The notes under the pieces were generated by a model. The model saw only the letters and a list, made by a program, of their open reading frames with translations, was not told the DNA's origin and ran no database searches. From NCBI RefSeq assembly GCF_026711005.1, contig NZ_JAPPVJ010000006.1, forward strand, positions 124,001 to 188,000: 64,000 nucleotides of DNA, written 5' to 3'. Below, in pieces: positions 8,758 to 17,788 of the stretch; position 1 is the stretch's first letter; every line of letters starts with the position of its first letter. The translations under genes and the position numbers were made by a program. This DNA comes from Sphingobacterium sp. UT-1RO-CII-1 (GTDB lineage: Bacteria > Bacteroidota > Bacteroidia > Sphingobacteriales > Sphingobacteriaceae).

Positions 8758-11280
8758 TTATTTACGTAATAAAGAAACAATAATTGCTGCCAAAGAAGCT
8801 ACCCCCGTGCCCATACCAATCCAGGCTTGTGGGCTCATTTTCTCGCGGTAAGGCTTTTGAGGCACATAAAGTTCGGCCCCAGGCTCGACCTTAGGGTAGC
8901 TTTTAATACCTAAAAACGACTTTGTGCTACGCGCCGAACCGTTGGCATAAACAATATAAGCCTTCTTACGCAAAGCCTCGGAAGAGAAGCCCCCCGCTTG
9001 GGAAATGTAATCTTTAAAAGAAAGCCCCTCACGGTAGACAGTGTTAACCGGCGAAAGCACCTCGCCATTGACACGCACCGTTTGCAACTGTTTGGGTATA
9101 TACAACACGTCGCCATCCTCCAGGAAAATATTATCCCGAGAACCGTTATTCTCTAAAATAATGTCGAGACGAACCCCCACATAGTTATTTTTCTTACTTT
9201 GTGATAAGGTGCGTTGCGTAGCCGCATTATTTTGCACAGCCAAGCCCTGAACTTCGGCCAAGCGCTCCTGCTCTTCTTCCGCCAGTTTTTGAGCCTCAAA
9301 TTTTTCGGACTCACTCAGGCTATCAGCAGCAGGAGTTGTGCCATTATTTGGATCGCCTCCCCGCTTTAAGGAAGCCCCCTTGGCGTAGGCAAAGGCATTT
9401 AAACCACCGGCACGTTCTATCAGGTCGCTGATACGTTCGTCTTTCGAACGAATGGTATACACGCCGGGATAAAGCACCTCGCCCTCGATACGCACATTTT
9501 TCTGCGTTTCGTAGCCTTCTTTAGCACGGACTACAACTAAGTCAAATGGCTGCAAACTTAAACGCTCGTTCAACCCGGCCAAATCTTCGTCAAAATCCAA
9601 ATGATAGATTTCGGCAGTAGTAGCCGTAGGGTTCAGAACATCCCCATCGCGCACCCGGCGAGAAACCTCTATCCGCGAGCGCGAGGCTGCCTCTTTAAAG
9701 CCACCCGCAAGCATAATAAGCTCCTGTATTTGCGTGCCCTCTGCATATGGATATACACCAGGGAAACGTACTTCGCCCTCGATACGGACGGTCTGCTGGT
9801 CGCGCAGATCGAAAATAGACGCAATATGCACCACATCTTCCTTGCGGAGCAGAATGTCCTCCTGCGTACCCGCAAGAACCTCGGCCACATTAAAATTGAT
9901 GCGCTCGGGCTCCATATTGTCTTTCTGCCTATCGATATAGCCCACCTTTAGGAAAGCATCTTCGCGCAAGCCATCGGCCTTTTTGATAAGCATAGACAAA
10001 GACAAGCCCGCCGTAAGCTCGTAAGTACCGGGCTTATAAACAGCGCCCAACATTTGCACACGGTTTTCGAAACGATCTAAAATAGCGCTCACGTGGTAGC
10101 TATCACCAGCCTGCAAAGTAAACTGCCCAAACTGAGATTCTAAAACATCTTCTACACGCTTTTCACGCTTGGTAAGTCGCTCGACAGCGACTCGAGCCGT
10201 ATAGGCATTGTGGGTAAAACCACCTGCATAACGCACCAAGTCTTGAAAGGTATCGCCTTCTTTGGTGTCGAAAAACAAAGATCGGTTGACCTCCCCATCG
10301 ATAGCTACCCGACGGGTAGCAGGCGAAACCTGTACAATATCTTGATCTTGCAACGTGATATTACCTTGCAAATTGCCGTTGAGCAAAAAATCGTAGACAT
10401 CCAGCTCAGAAACCAGTTTATTGTTGCGAAATACTTTGACATTACGCAAGGAAGCTTTTTCTAAGGGTCCGCCCGCCGCATGAAGCGCATTGAAAACACT
10501 AGCTACCGACGGCAAGGTATAGGTGCCGGGTTGAACCAGCTCGCCCGTAAGTACAACCTGTATACTACGGATATCGCCTAAAGAAACGCCTACTTTCGTG
10601 CGCCCGGACGAAATACCGGAATAAACCGAAGAAAGCGATTGTTCGATGCGTGAAGTGACTTGCGCGATGTCTGTACCGGCAACAGCAAGCACCCCAACAT
10701 AGGGAATGTTGATTTTACCATCGGGGCTGACCTCAAGCTGATAAGAAACCTCCGAATCGCCATAGATATCGATCAACAGTTGATCGCCGGCACCAATAAC
10801 ATAGGATTTGGGCGTAGCTATTTTTAAATTGGGGACAAACTGCGGGTTCGCATTGCGGAAAAGATCGTGCCCGTAAACCTGCGATTTGGGCAATAATTGC
10901 TGCAAAGAATCGACTTCATTCTTCGATAAAGTGTCTGTAGCAGCTGCAGAACGCCCTACTTTATTAGTGTTACTTTTAACCTTCTCTGGACTAGTAACTT
11001 CTAATCTGGAAAGTCGTTCTTTTAATTTGGCGACTTCGCTAGCGCGCATACCTCTTGCGGTAGCCATTTGCTCCAGTTGAGAGTCGGGCAAGCCCGAATC
11101 GCGCACCTGTTTCATAAACTGGCGCACCTGCACATCAGAGAGCTCATCGACACGCACCTTCGACAAATCTTCAGCCTGCTGCACCTGTGCCACACCTTGT
11201 GCCAACATGAGGCAACAAAGAAAAAATGTCGCTAAAAATATCTTCGGTAATTGTTTAATCATATATCTCTTTAAAAGCAT
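8758..11280 (-). CDS. SLBB-domain polysaccharide export outer-membrane protein (Wza-like)
   Basis: At 840 residues this is much longer than E. coli Wza (about 380). After a signal peptide (hydrophobic stretch ending LMLAQGVAQ, best start at Met7, position 11262) comes a coiled, charged region with RVDELSDVQVRQFMKQV. A Poly_export domain around 155-230 (YVIGAGDQLLIDIYGD) follows. About five SLBB units come next, seen as repeated PGVY/PGTY motifs with AGG (VQPGTYTL, YKPGTYEL, RFPGVYPY, LYPGVYTI, EVLSPVNTV). A C-terminal hydrophobic helix (WIGMGTGVASLAAIIVSLL) ends the protein. It should form the outer-membrane channel for polymer export with the Wzz-like protein. Confidence 0.92.
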   Translation of the reverse strand: MLLKRYMIKQLPKIFLATFFLCCLMLAQGVAQVQQAEDLSKVRVDELSDVQVRQFMKQVRDSGLPDSQLEQMATARGMRASEVAKLKERLSRLEVTSPEKVKSNTNKVGRSAAATDTLSKNEVDSLQQLLPKSQVYGHDLFRNANPQFVPNLKIATPKSYVIGAGDQLLIDIYGDSEVSYQLEVSPDGKINIPYVGVLAVAGTDIAQVTSRIEQSLSSVYSGISSGRTKVGVSLGDIRSIQVVLTGELVQPGTYTLPSVASVFNALHAAGGPLEKASLRNVKVFRNNKLVSELDVYDFLLNGNLQGNITLQDQDIVQVSPATRRVAIDGEVNRSLFFDTKEGDTFQDLVRYAGGFTHNAYTARVAVERLTKREKRVEDVLESQFGQFTLQAGDSYHVSAILDRFENRVQMLGAVYKPGTYELTAGLSLSMLIKKADGLREDAFLKVGYIDRQKDNMEPERINFNVAEVLAGTQEDILLRKEDVVHIASIFDLRDQQTVRIEGEVRFPGVYPYAEGTQIQELIMLAGGFKEAASRSRIEVSRRVRDGDVLNPTATTAEIYHLDFDEDLAGLNERLSLQPFDLVVVRAKEGYETQKNVRIEGEVLYPGVYTIRSKDERISDLIERAGGLNAFAYAKGASLKRGGDPNNGTTPAADSLSESEKFEAQKLAEEEQERLAEVQGLAVQNNAATQRTLSQSKKNNYVGVRLDIILENNGSRDNIFLEDGDVLYIPKQLQTVRVNGEVLSPVNTVYREGLSFKDYISQAGGFSSEALRKKAYIVYANGSARSTKSFLGIKSYPKVEPGAELYVPQKPYREKMSPQAWIGMGTGVASLAAIIVSLLRK

Positions 11281-11405
11281 AAAATTATCCTCTCTGGTAT
11301 AAAGTGGCTACTGCGCAATGTTTTCAACAAAAAACCATAAAAGTGAGCAGTAAGGGGCAAATATCGGATTTTTATTTCATATACCTCGAAAAAAACGACG
11401 CAAAG

Positions 11406-12266
11406 CTAGCGCGCAATACGTTTTAAATATTCGCCATAACCCGACTTCTCTAAAGGCGCTGCCAAAAACAATAATTGCTCACTATCGATATACCCCATAC
11501 GGTAGGCGACCTCTTCAATAGCACCAATTTTCATCCCCTGCCGTTCTTCGATGACCTGCACAAACTGCCCTGCCTGCATAAGCGATTGCACCGTGCCGGT
11601 ATCGAGCCAAGCTGTGCCACGATCGAAAACACCGACCTTGAGCTTACCTTGCTTCAAATACGCGCTATTTACGTCCGTTATTTCTAGCTCGCCACGGGCA
11701 GAAGGCTTGATGCTCTTAGCGATATCAACGACAGCATTGTCGTAGAAATACAGCCCTGGAACAGCATAGTTGGACTTAGGCGCACTGGGTTTCTCTTCAA
11801 TAGACAGCACCTGACGATGGGCATCAAACTCGACAACGCCATAGCGCTGAGGATCATGGACAGGGTAGGCAAAAACATAAGCCCCGTCCGGGTCTGCGCA
11901 GGATTGCAGAAGCTTGGACATACCCGAACCATAAAATATATTGTCGCCTAAGATAAGCGCTACTTTATCATCACCGATAAACTCTTCTGCCAGGATAAAA
12001 GCTTGCGCTAAGCCCTCGGGCCTAGGCTGCTCTTTATAAAAAAACTGACAGCCAAGCTGCGAACCATCGCCCAATAGCTTTTGAAAATGGGGCAGATCTT
12101 CAGGTGTCGATATAATGAGGATTTCATTAATACCCGCCAACAACAAGGTGGAAAGTGGATAGTAGATCATGGGCTTATCGTACACAGGCATCAGCTGTTT
12201 GCTGACAGCTAATGTCAAAGGATGCAGACGTGTACCAGACCCTCCGGCCAATATAATTCCTTTCAT
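11406..12266 (-). CDS. rfbA: glucose-1-phosphate thymidylyltransferase
   Basis: A 286-residue enzyme making dTDP-glucose from glucose-1-phosphate and dTTP, the first step of dTDP-L-rhamnose synthesis. It shows the nucleotide-binding [20 protein letters not shown] at 8-27, [42 protein letters not shown] and GTAWLDTGT. Length and motifs are exactly those of RmlA. The other rhamnose genes rfbD, rfbC and rfbB are in the same locus on the same strand but not contiguous; a small membrane-protein gene separates rfbA from rfbD. Confidence 0.97.
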   Translation of the reverse strand: MKGIILAGGSGTRLHPLTLAVSKQLMPVYDKPMIYYPLSTLLLAGINEILIISTPEDLPHFQKLLGDGSQLGCQFFYKEQPRPEGLAQAFILAEEFIGDDKVALILGDNIFYGSGMSKLLQSCADPDGAYVFAYPVHDPQRYGVVEFDAHRQVLSIEEKPSAPKSNYAVPGLYFYDNAVVDIAKSIKPSARGELEITDVNSAYLKQGKLKVGVFDRGTAWLDTGTVQSLMQAGQFVQVIEERQGMKIGAIEEVAYRMGYIDSEQLLFLAAPLEKSGYGEYLKRIAR

Positions 12267-12293
12267 AAGATAAATTTAATCGAAAAAAAAACC

Positions 12294-12767
12294 TTAACTC
12301 AGTAAACTTGACTGAAACTCTTCATCAGCTATATTGCACACAACACAGGCTTGAAAAGATTTTAAATACCCATTTTCATGTCGATAGACACCATAAAAAT
12401 GTACTTTTATAGCTCTTGCTGCAACCTCTTGTTTAGTGAAGCGCCCTAATTGTAAAGGTACAGACAAAGGAGCATACTTAACCAAATCGAACTGCCCAAC
12501 AGTTTTTTTTGACAGAAAAAAACCATCTTTAAACTTCATTTCTTTTATCATTACCGAACGAACAGTAGGCTTGCTATCTGCTAGACTTATCAAAGCTATA
12601 ATCTGCTGATTTGCCTGTGTACCTTGATCTTCTACAGAAAATTTAATATCTACAGAGAGACTCATGTTTTTTGTATAATGCATGCATTGCTGCCTATCGA
12701 CATAATAAAATGTTAATAAGCATAAAAACAGTATAGCCAAAAAACCTGCCGCTAATAAAAAAAACAT
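12294..12767 (-). CDS. small single-pass membrane protein of unknown function
   Basis: A 157-residue protein I do not recognise. Residues 3-22 form one hydrophobic segment (FFLLAAGFLAILFLCLLTFYY), followed by a hydrophilic domain with alternating strand-like segments (SVDIKFSVEDQ, QQIIALISLAD, SVMIKEMKFKDG, ARAIKVHFYGVYRHENGYL). The domain probably faces the periplasm. It sits between rfbA and rfbD on the same strand with gaps of 27 and about 95 bp, so it is probably co-transcribed with them. Its base composition is more AT-rich than those neighbours, which may mean later insertion. A glycan-assembly role is inferred only from position. Confidence 0.6.
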   Translation of the reverse strand: MFFLLAAGFLAILFLCLLTFYYVDRQQCMHYTKNMSLSVDIKFSVEDQGTQANQQIIALISLADSKPTVRSVMIKEMKFKDGFFLSKKTVGQFDLVKYAPLSVPLQLGRFTKQEVAARAIKVHFYGVYRHENGYLKSFQACVVCNIADEEFQSSLLS

Positions 12768-12862
12768 ATTTATTTTATTCTTATATAAAAATGCATAAAC
12801 TCATGCTTTAATTACAGTAAATAATCTAGCATTATAATCCCTAAAAAATGGACTACGAGACC

Positions 12863-13741
12863 TCATGCTTTGCCCAACATCCGCTCTAAGCTACTGCGCC
12901 AAGCCGGGACCAGCACTCCATAAACTGCCTTAATTTTGGTTTTATCCAATAACGAGTAAGCAGGGCGTTTGGCTACAGTAGGGTAATCGGCCGTACTGAC
13001 CCCCTGAATAGCACAGGATAAACCAGCCAGATCGCGGATGGCGACTGCAAAATCATACCAGGAAGCCTGACCTGCATTGGAGTAGTGATAAACCCCAGAC
13101 ACCCAACGCTCCGGCAGCAAGATGCTAACAATAGCTAAAGCCAGGTCTTGGGCGTAAGTGGGCGAGCCCACCTGATCGTTGACCACAGAAAGCTCATCGC
13201 GAGATTTCATAAGTTTAATCATCGTTTTGACGAAATTGTTACCATATGAAGAATATACCCACGAAGTGCGGATAATGACGCTATCAGGAGCCCACTTTTG
13301 AATAGCCTGCTCGCCTTTGAGCTTGGTAAGGCCGTAAGTGTTTATTGGCATAGTAGGAGCATCTTCGCTTAAAGGTGTACTGGAAGCACCATCGAAAACA
13401 TAATCGGTAGAGATAGCGATTAATTTAACACCGTGCAGCCTGCAATACTTCGCTATCTCTTCACTGCCTAGATGATTGACCCGATCGGCCAGATCGGGCT
13501 CGTTCTCCGCCTTATCCACAGCGGTATAGGCCGCCGTGTGGATAATAACATTGGGCTGATACATGCCCAGCACATCCTGTATAAGAGCCGTATGCTCCAA
13601 AGGAAGAGCCTTACGGTCCAGAAAAAAACAGTCAAAAGATGGATCATCCACGAGCAGCTCTTTAAGCTCAGAGCCTAATTGACCAGAAGCTCCTGTAATG
13701 AGGAGCTTCAACTTTTCATTGCCTGTAGGCATACTGCACAT
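12863..13741 (-). CDS. rfbD: dTDP-4-dehydrorhamnose reductase
   Basis: The enzyme reduces dTDP-4-keto-L-rhamnose to dTDP-L-rhamnose with NAD(P)H. It shows LLITGASGQLGSELKELL near the N-terminus, VIIHTAAYTAVDKAE, IAISTDYVFDG, YGLTKLKGEQA (catalytic Tyr-x3-Lys), RTSWVYSSYGNNFVKTM and GVYHYSNAGQASWYDFA. The open frame extends upstream to 13807, overlapping the preceding gene. The extra residues are basic and unlike the family, so I place the start at the Met-Cys-Ser-Met pair (13741, or 13732), just before the Rossmann strand. That leaves 28 bp to the upstream stop. Confidence 0.93.
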   Translation of the reverse strand: MCSMPTGNEKLKLLITGASGQLGSELKELLVDDPSFDCFFLDRKALPLEHTALIQDVLGMYQPNVIIHTAAYTAVDKAENEPDLADRVNHLGSEEIAKYCRLHGVKLIAISTDYVFDGASSTPLSEDAPTMPINTYGLTKLKGEQAIQKWAPDSVIIRTSWVYSSYGNNFVKTMIKLMKSRDELSVVNDQVGSPTYAQDLALAIVSILLPERWVSGVYHYSNAGQASWYDFAVAIRDLAGLSCAIQGVSTADYPTVAKRPAYSLLDKTKIKAVYGVLVPAWRSSLERMLGKA

Positions 13742-13769
13742 ATATAAATGATGATATTTTACTAACGAC

Positions 13770-14246
13770 TTACTTCCCGTTTTTCTCGGCCTCTTTGTCG
13801 GCCACAATTTTACGTAGGCCCGAACTGGAAAAACGATGGTCGCGGCTATTAAAATAAAGATCTATACCTTTCTCTTCGCAATAGGCGCGCCCGGTAAAGT
13901 CTTTATCTATGTATTCATCGCCCACGATTCGCACATCGAGCTTGAAAGAACGCAAGATATCTTCCAGGTCCTGCTCGGTAGAGTAAGGGACAATCTCGTC
14001 GACATACTTGCACCCCCTTAACTGTATATAACGCTCGACCACAGTCTGCGTAGGTTTATTCTTATTCGGGCGGTCCAAGGTGGGGTCCATTTGCAAACCA
14101 CAGATGAGATAGTCGCACTGCCGCTTGGCCTCGGCTAACATCATGATATGACCGGCATGAAGCAGGTCGAAGGTGGAAAAAGTGATCCCGACGCGCGGAC
14201 CGGGATTATAATCGTCTGTAGCTTTAACAATCTCTTCTTTTATCAT
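13770..14246 (-). CDS. TagD-like cytidylyl-/adenylyltransferase
   Basis: A 158-residue nucleotidyltransferase of the HxGH superfamily. The motif HAGH is at 30-33 within GITFSTFDLLHAGHIMMLAEA, and the second nucleotide-binding motif is SSSGLRK at 140-146. It resembles glycerol-3-phosphate cytidylyltransferase (TagD) and the nucleotidyltransferase domain of RfaE/HldE. It should activate a small phosphorylated sugar or polyol with CTP or ATP. It is the first gene of the group that continues with rfbD, the small membrane protein and rfbA. A plausible role is making an activated decoration such as CDP-glycerol. It is not a PseF/NeuA-type enzyme, being far too short and from another fold. Confidence 0.8.
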   Translation of the reverse strand: MIKEEIVKATDDYNPGPRVGITFSTFDLLHAGHIMMLAEAKRQCDYLICGLQMDPTLDRPNKNKPTQTVVERYIQLRGCKYVDEIVPYSTEQDLEDILRSFKLDVRIVGDEYIDKDFTGRAYCEEKGIDLYFNSRDHRFSSSGLRKIVADKEAEKNGK

Positions 14247-14435
14247 TATTTTAAATTAATTATAATTATTATCCTCAACGCGTCAGCAGTGCTGAATACA
14301 ATATACTGACCATAGGCTTTTTTATGAGGCTAATAAGCCTAACACAAACAAACTTAATGCCAACATTGAGCTCCTTACACCACCTGAGAAAGATGTAAAA
14401 GGATAAAAAAAGCCCAAAAGGTTAGTACCCACTTA

Positions 14436-14443
14436 CAAAAGTA
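14436..14443 (-). promoter_or_regulatory. possible Bacteroidota -7 element for the nucleotidyltransferase-rfbD-rfbA group
   Basis: On the minus strand the sequence TACTTTTG fits TAnnTTTG exactly. It lies about 190 bp upstream of the nucleotidyltransferase start, inside the 234-bp gap after pseI. No clear -33 TTTG is seen at the expected spacing, so the call is weak. The leader would contain mutually exclusive short hairpins near 14314-14341, where two AGGCT copies can pair with one AGCCT. Confidence 0.3.
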
Positions 14444-14480
14444 AAGAATTATACCTAAAATAACTGTGCATTAACAAAAA

Positions 14481-15536
14481 TTAACCCTGCCCATCAGCCC
14501 TCGCAAGGACTTGCCAGCTTAAACGGTCGCCAAGTTCTAAATCTTGGGTAACAACCCGTCCGATAACTTCCGAGTAATATTGAGGATGCAGCCCAAAGCC
14601 AGGGCGCACCGAACGCACATGTGCCGATGTGAGCTTCTCGCCTTGACGTATGGGCTTTGCAATATATAACGAACGGGCAAAGTCGCGCCCTTGAACCTGC
14701 TTTGGAGTAGGTGTATAATCGACCCGCCCGATAGCTTGCTCAGCCGCACGCACCGCACGTACCATATCGGCAAATTCGCCCTCGTTCATAGAGAAGGAAG
14801 CGTCGGCACCACCTATGGAACGATCGAGTATAAAGTGTTTTTCGATGATTTTGGCACCAAAAGCAGTAGCCACTACAGGGACCACACTACCCATCGTGTG
14901 ATCGGAAAGGCCTGCAATGACGCCGTAGCGCTCGGCAAAATCGCGCACCATAGATATATTTGCTTCTTCTATAGGGGCAGGATAAGACGATGTGCACTTT
15001 AGAAGCGCAATATCATGGTTGCCCATACGCCTACAGGCAGCAAGAGCAAGCTCGATATCTTGATGACCAGCTATACCGGTAGATAGAATAACAGGTTTAC
15101 CTTTAGATGCAACAAGCTCGATAAGCGGAATATCGGTAATTTCGAACGAAGCAATTTTATAGGCTGGCACATCCAACGACTCCAATAGCGCGACAGCAGA
15201 AGCATCGAAAGGAGATGAAAAACAAAGTAACCCCTCTTCATGAGCAACTTCAAAAAGGCGCGCATGCCACTCCCAAGGCGTATAGGCTTCCTGATAAAGA
15301 TCGTAAAGGTTTTTACCGTCCCAGACCGTGCCTTTGACCATAAAATCAGGCTTGCAGCTGTTCAAAGTTATGGTGTCAGCCGTATAGGTTTGCAGCTTAA
15401 CACAGTCGGCACCGGCACGCTTAGCTGCACGAATAGTTTCAACAGCGGTGTCTAAGCTACCATTGTGGTTGGCCGAAAGTTCGGCTATAATAAATACAGG
15501 GCTATCCTTATGGATAGCATAATGTCCAATATGCAT
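14481..15536 (-). CDS. pseI: pseudaminic acid synthase
   Basis: A 351-residue NeuB-family enzyme that condenses phosphoenolpyruvate with 2,4-diacetamido-2,4,6-trideoxy-L-altrose to give pseudaminic acid. The barrel begins FIIAELSANHNGSLDTAVE and continues with ADCVKLQTYTADTIT, CFSSPFDASAVALLE, YKIASFEITDIPLIE, LSTGIA, LKCTSSYPAP, GLSDHT and IIEKHFILDRSIGGADASFS. A C-terminal SAF (antifreeze-like) domain covers about 285-345 (RSLYIAKPIRQGEKLTSAHV). The GGADASFS motif points to PseI rather than sialic acid synthase. The gene follows pseB, pseC and a GNAT gene in order. Confidence 0.92.
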   Translation of the reverse strand: MHIGHYAIHKDSPVFIIAELSANHNGSLDTAVETIRAAKRAGADCVKLQTYTADTITLNSCKPDFMVKGTVWDGKNLYDLYQEAYTPWEWHARLFEVAHEEGLLCFSSPFDASAVALLESLDVPAYKIASFEITDIPLIELVASKGKPVILSTGIAGHQDIELALAACRRMGNHDIALLKCTSSYPAPIEEANISMVRDFAERYGVIAGLSDHTMGSVVPVVATAFGAKIIEKHFILDRSIGGADASFSMNEGEFADMVRAVRAAEQAIGRVDYTPTPKQVQGRDFARSLYIAKPIRQGEKLTSAHVRSVRPGFGLHPQYYSEVIGRVVTQDLELGDRLSWQVLARADGQG

Positions 15537-15560
15537 AAGTTGTTTTTTTAAAAATATGTC

Positions 15561-16580
15561 TTAATTCGTCCCTAAAAGCTCAAACTTATAGGAGGAAACA
15601 AGCTCTTCCCGGCTAAAGCCGAGCTTTTCGAAGATTCGCACCGATGCGGCATTGTCTTTTTTGACATAAGCCACCAGCGGGTATGCATCAAAAGAGGTGT
15701 CTTGCGCTAGGTATTCCAGCAAGAGAACCACCAGGCGCGTACCCAAGCCGCGCCCATGATAGTTTTCGTCGACGACATAACTGATCAGCCCCTCGCCATC
15801 CTTACGATCGACACGGATGGAGCCTAGAGCCGTACCCAGAATATTTTCAAGAATGAGGTATAAACAATCGCTACTATCGATTTTGTCGGGAAACCAGTTC
15901 ATATGCTCTTCGTAGCTGATATCGTTGGGGTTGAAAGAGTAAAGTCGAGTTTTGGGGCTGATGACCCACCGGTAAGTAACATCAATATCGGTGATAACAG
16001 CCCGGCGAAAGGTAAACCTATCAACCTTGGCGTGGAGAAGCACGTCAACATAACGGCCAGCAAAGAAACAATGCTCTTCTAAACGGGCTTCCTGCTGAAA
16101 GCCACTTTCTTCTAAAGCCGGATAAAGACGCGGGCGAAGATCATAAGCATAGGTAAATATTTTATGAAGACCTAAACCCTCAAAAGCAAAGGGCTGTAAC
16201 AACTGTAAAAATATAGACCAAAGGGACTCAAATTGCTCTTTTTCTAATGCAGTTTTCATAAGAAAAGAAACTTCTGCATGTTTATCGCGCCAGTTGATGT
16301 GTACCAAACCGCCATAGCCTATGCACTCGTTGCGACGAAGTAGCGAAAACAGCAGCTGAGCCGGCCGCTCCTGACGGAATGAAGGCGCAAGAACATCTTG
16401 ATAATAACGGTTCTGCTGCTCTTCGCTAAGTGGCTCGACCTGACGCAGATGATACAGCTGCTCATTGCGCCACTTTCGTATCAGGTGCCTATCGCCGTAA
16501 CGAATAGGCACCAGCTGATAATCGCCTATAAACTGTTTATTGACGCGCAAAGCTTTATATTGGTAAGGAAACTTCTTCAT
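15561..16580 (-). CDS. tandem GNAT acetyltransferase (PseH-like, two domains)
   Basis: A 339-residue protein made of two GNAT domains. Domain 1 (about 20-180) starts YQLVPIRYGDRHLIRKWRNEQ and contains GYGGLVHINWRDKHAEVSF. Domain 2 (about 188-332) contains FRRAVITDIDVTYRWVISPKT, GTALGSIRVDR, and the acetyl-CoA loop YHGRGLGTRLV with AYVKKDNAASVRIFEKLGF. Single-domain PseH (about 180 residues) N-acetylates UDP-4-amino-4,6-dideoxy-AltNAc using acetyl-CoA. The position between pseC and pseI fits that step for at least one domain. Domain 1 lacks an obvious R/QxxGxG/A loop and may be degenerate or act on another acceptor. Domain 2 resembles the GNAT tail found fused to PseG in some species. Confidence 0.82.
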   Translation of the reverse strand: MKKFPYQYKALRVNKQFIGDYQLVPIRYGDRHLIRKWRNEQLYHLRQVEPLSEEQQNRYYQDVLAPSFRQERPAQLLFSLLRRNECIGYGGLVHINWRDKHAEVSFLMKTALEKEQFESLWSIFLQLLQPFAFEGLGLHKIFTYAYDLRPRLYPALEESGFQQEARLEEHCFFAGRYVDVLLHAKVDRFTFRRAVITDIDVTYRWVISPKTRLYSFNPNDISYEEHMNWFPDKIDSSDCLYLILENILGTALGSIRVDRKDGEGLISYVVDENYHGRGLGTRLVVLLLEYLAQDTSFDAYPLVAYVKKDNAASVRIFEKLGFSREELVSSYKFELLGTN

Positions 16581-16588
16581 AGGTGTAA

Positions 16589-17785
16589 TTACTTTACATA
16601 ATACGACTCGATGAGCTGAATGACACGCTCCTGATCGCTATCGCTTAATGTAGGAAACAAAGGTAAGCTCAAACAGTTTTTATAATATGCTTCTGCCTGG
16701 GGCAAATCACCCTCGCGCCAGCCCTGAGCTTGATAGTAGGGCATAAGATGTACAGGAAAATAATGTACCTGAGCGAAAACATGATGCCTGCGTAAGTAAT
16801 TGTACAGCCCTAAACGATCTTTCACTTCGAGAACGTAAAGATGGTAGGCGTGCCCACCTACATCGCCGGAAAGGTTATACACATAGTCTTTGCCAGTAAA
16901 GGCTGCCGTATATACCGCCGCAAGAGCACGCCTCCGAACCAGCCCTTGCGCCGCACACTGCAACTGGCTATTGCCCAAAGCGGCCTGTAAATCGGTAAGC
17001 CTATAATTAAAACCCAACTCTTGCATTTCCATATACCAGGCTGGATAGTCTTCGCCGCCACCAGCCAAAGCTACGCTGTTCAGAAAATCGTCGGCAGCAC
17101 GGGTAATACCATGTGTGCGGAGCTTGGATAGTTGTTGATAAAGATGCGCATGACGCGTTGTTACCATCCCGCCTTCGCCCGAGGCAATATGCTTGACAGG
17201 GTGAAAAGAGAAAACAGTAAGATCGGCAAAACGACCATTACCGCAAAGCTGCTCGCGCCCCTGCTCGTCTATAAAATAAGCACCAGGAGCGTGACAAGAG
17301 TCGGATATGATCCACATATCGTAGGCATCAGCCAGTAGACGCAACTCTTGCAAATTGACTGCACGGCCGGCAAAATCAACAGAAATAATACCAGCATAGG
17401 TGCCCTTAGGCGAATCAGCCAGTAATTGCCGAATGGCGGCTATATCGATCAAATTGGTAGCGGGAGCTATATCTACAAAATGTACATCAGCGCCAGCGTA
17501 GCGCACAGCATTGGCCGTAGCCGAAAATGTGATGGTGGTAGTAATAACTTTCTGACCAGGCTGTAGCCCCAAAGCCAAAACAGAAAGATGTAAAGCAGCT
17601 GTACCATTGGCAACACTAAGTGCAAAAGGAGCATCAACATAGGCAGCGAAGTTATGTTCGAAACGCGCTATCTCGGGCCCTTGTGTTAAATAATCAGAAC
17701 GTAGGCTCTTTACAACAGCCGCAATATCATCGTCGGTGATATGCTGCCGACCATAAGGAATAATTTTTTCGTTTACTTGTGTCAT
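16589..17785 (-). CDS. pseC: UDP-4-amino-4,6-dideoxy-N-acetyl-beta-L-altrosamine transaminase
   Basis: A 398-residue DegT/DnrJ/EryC1-type PLP aminotransferase. The PLP lysine is Lys198 in VFSFHPVKHIASGEGGMVTT. Other marks are SVANGTAALHLSVLALGL, SDSCHAPGA (158-170), LGFNYRLTDLQAALG and YPVHL-type C-terminal residues (FAQVHYFPVHLMPYYQ). It transfers an amino group from glutamate to C4 of the keto-sugar made by PseB. The start lies 3 bp after the pseB stop and the end 8 bp before the GNAT gene, so coupling is tight. Confidence 0.93.
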   Translation of the reverse strand: MTQVNEKIIPYGRQHITDDDIAAVVKSLRSDYLTQGPEIARFEHNFAAYVDAPFALSVANGTAALHLSVLALGLQPGQKVITTTITFSATANAVRYAGADVHFVDIAPATNLIDIAAIRQLLADSPKGTYAGIISVDFAGRAVNLQELRLLADAYDMWIISDSCHAPGAYFIDEQGREQLCGNGRFADLTVFSFHPVKHIASGEGGMVTTRHAHLYQQLSKLRTHGITRAADDFLNSVALAGGGEDYPAWYMEMQELGFNYRLTDLQAALGNSQLQCAAQGLVRRRALAAVYTAAFTGKDYVYNLSGDVGGHAYHLYVLEVKDRLGLYNYLRRHHVFAQVHYFPVHLMPYYQAQGWREGDLPQAEAYYKNCLSLPLFPTLSDSDQERVIQLIESYYVK

Positions 17786-17788
17786 ATT

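Noticed and set aside
13742-13807. Longer rfbD start at 13807
   Set aside because: The added residues are basic, unlike the family, and overlap the upstream nucleotidyltransferase gene.
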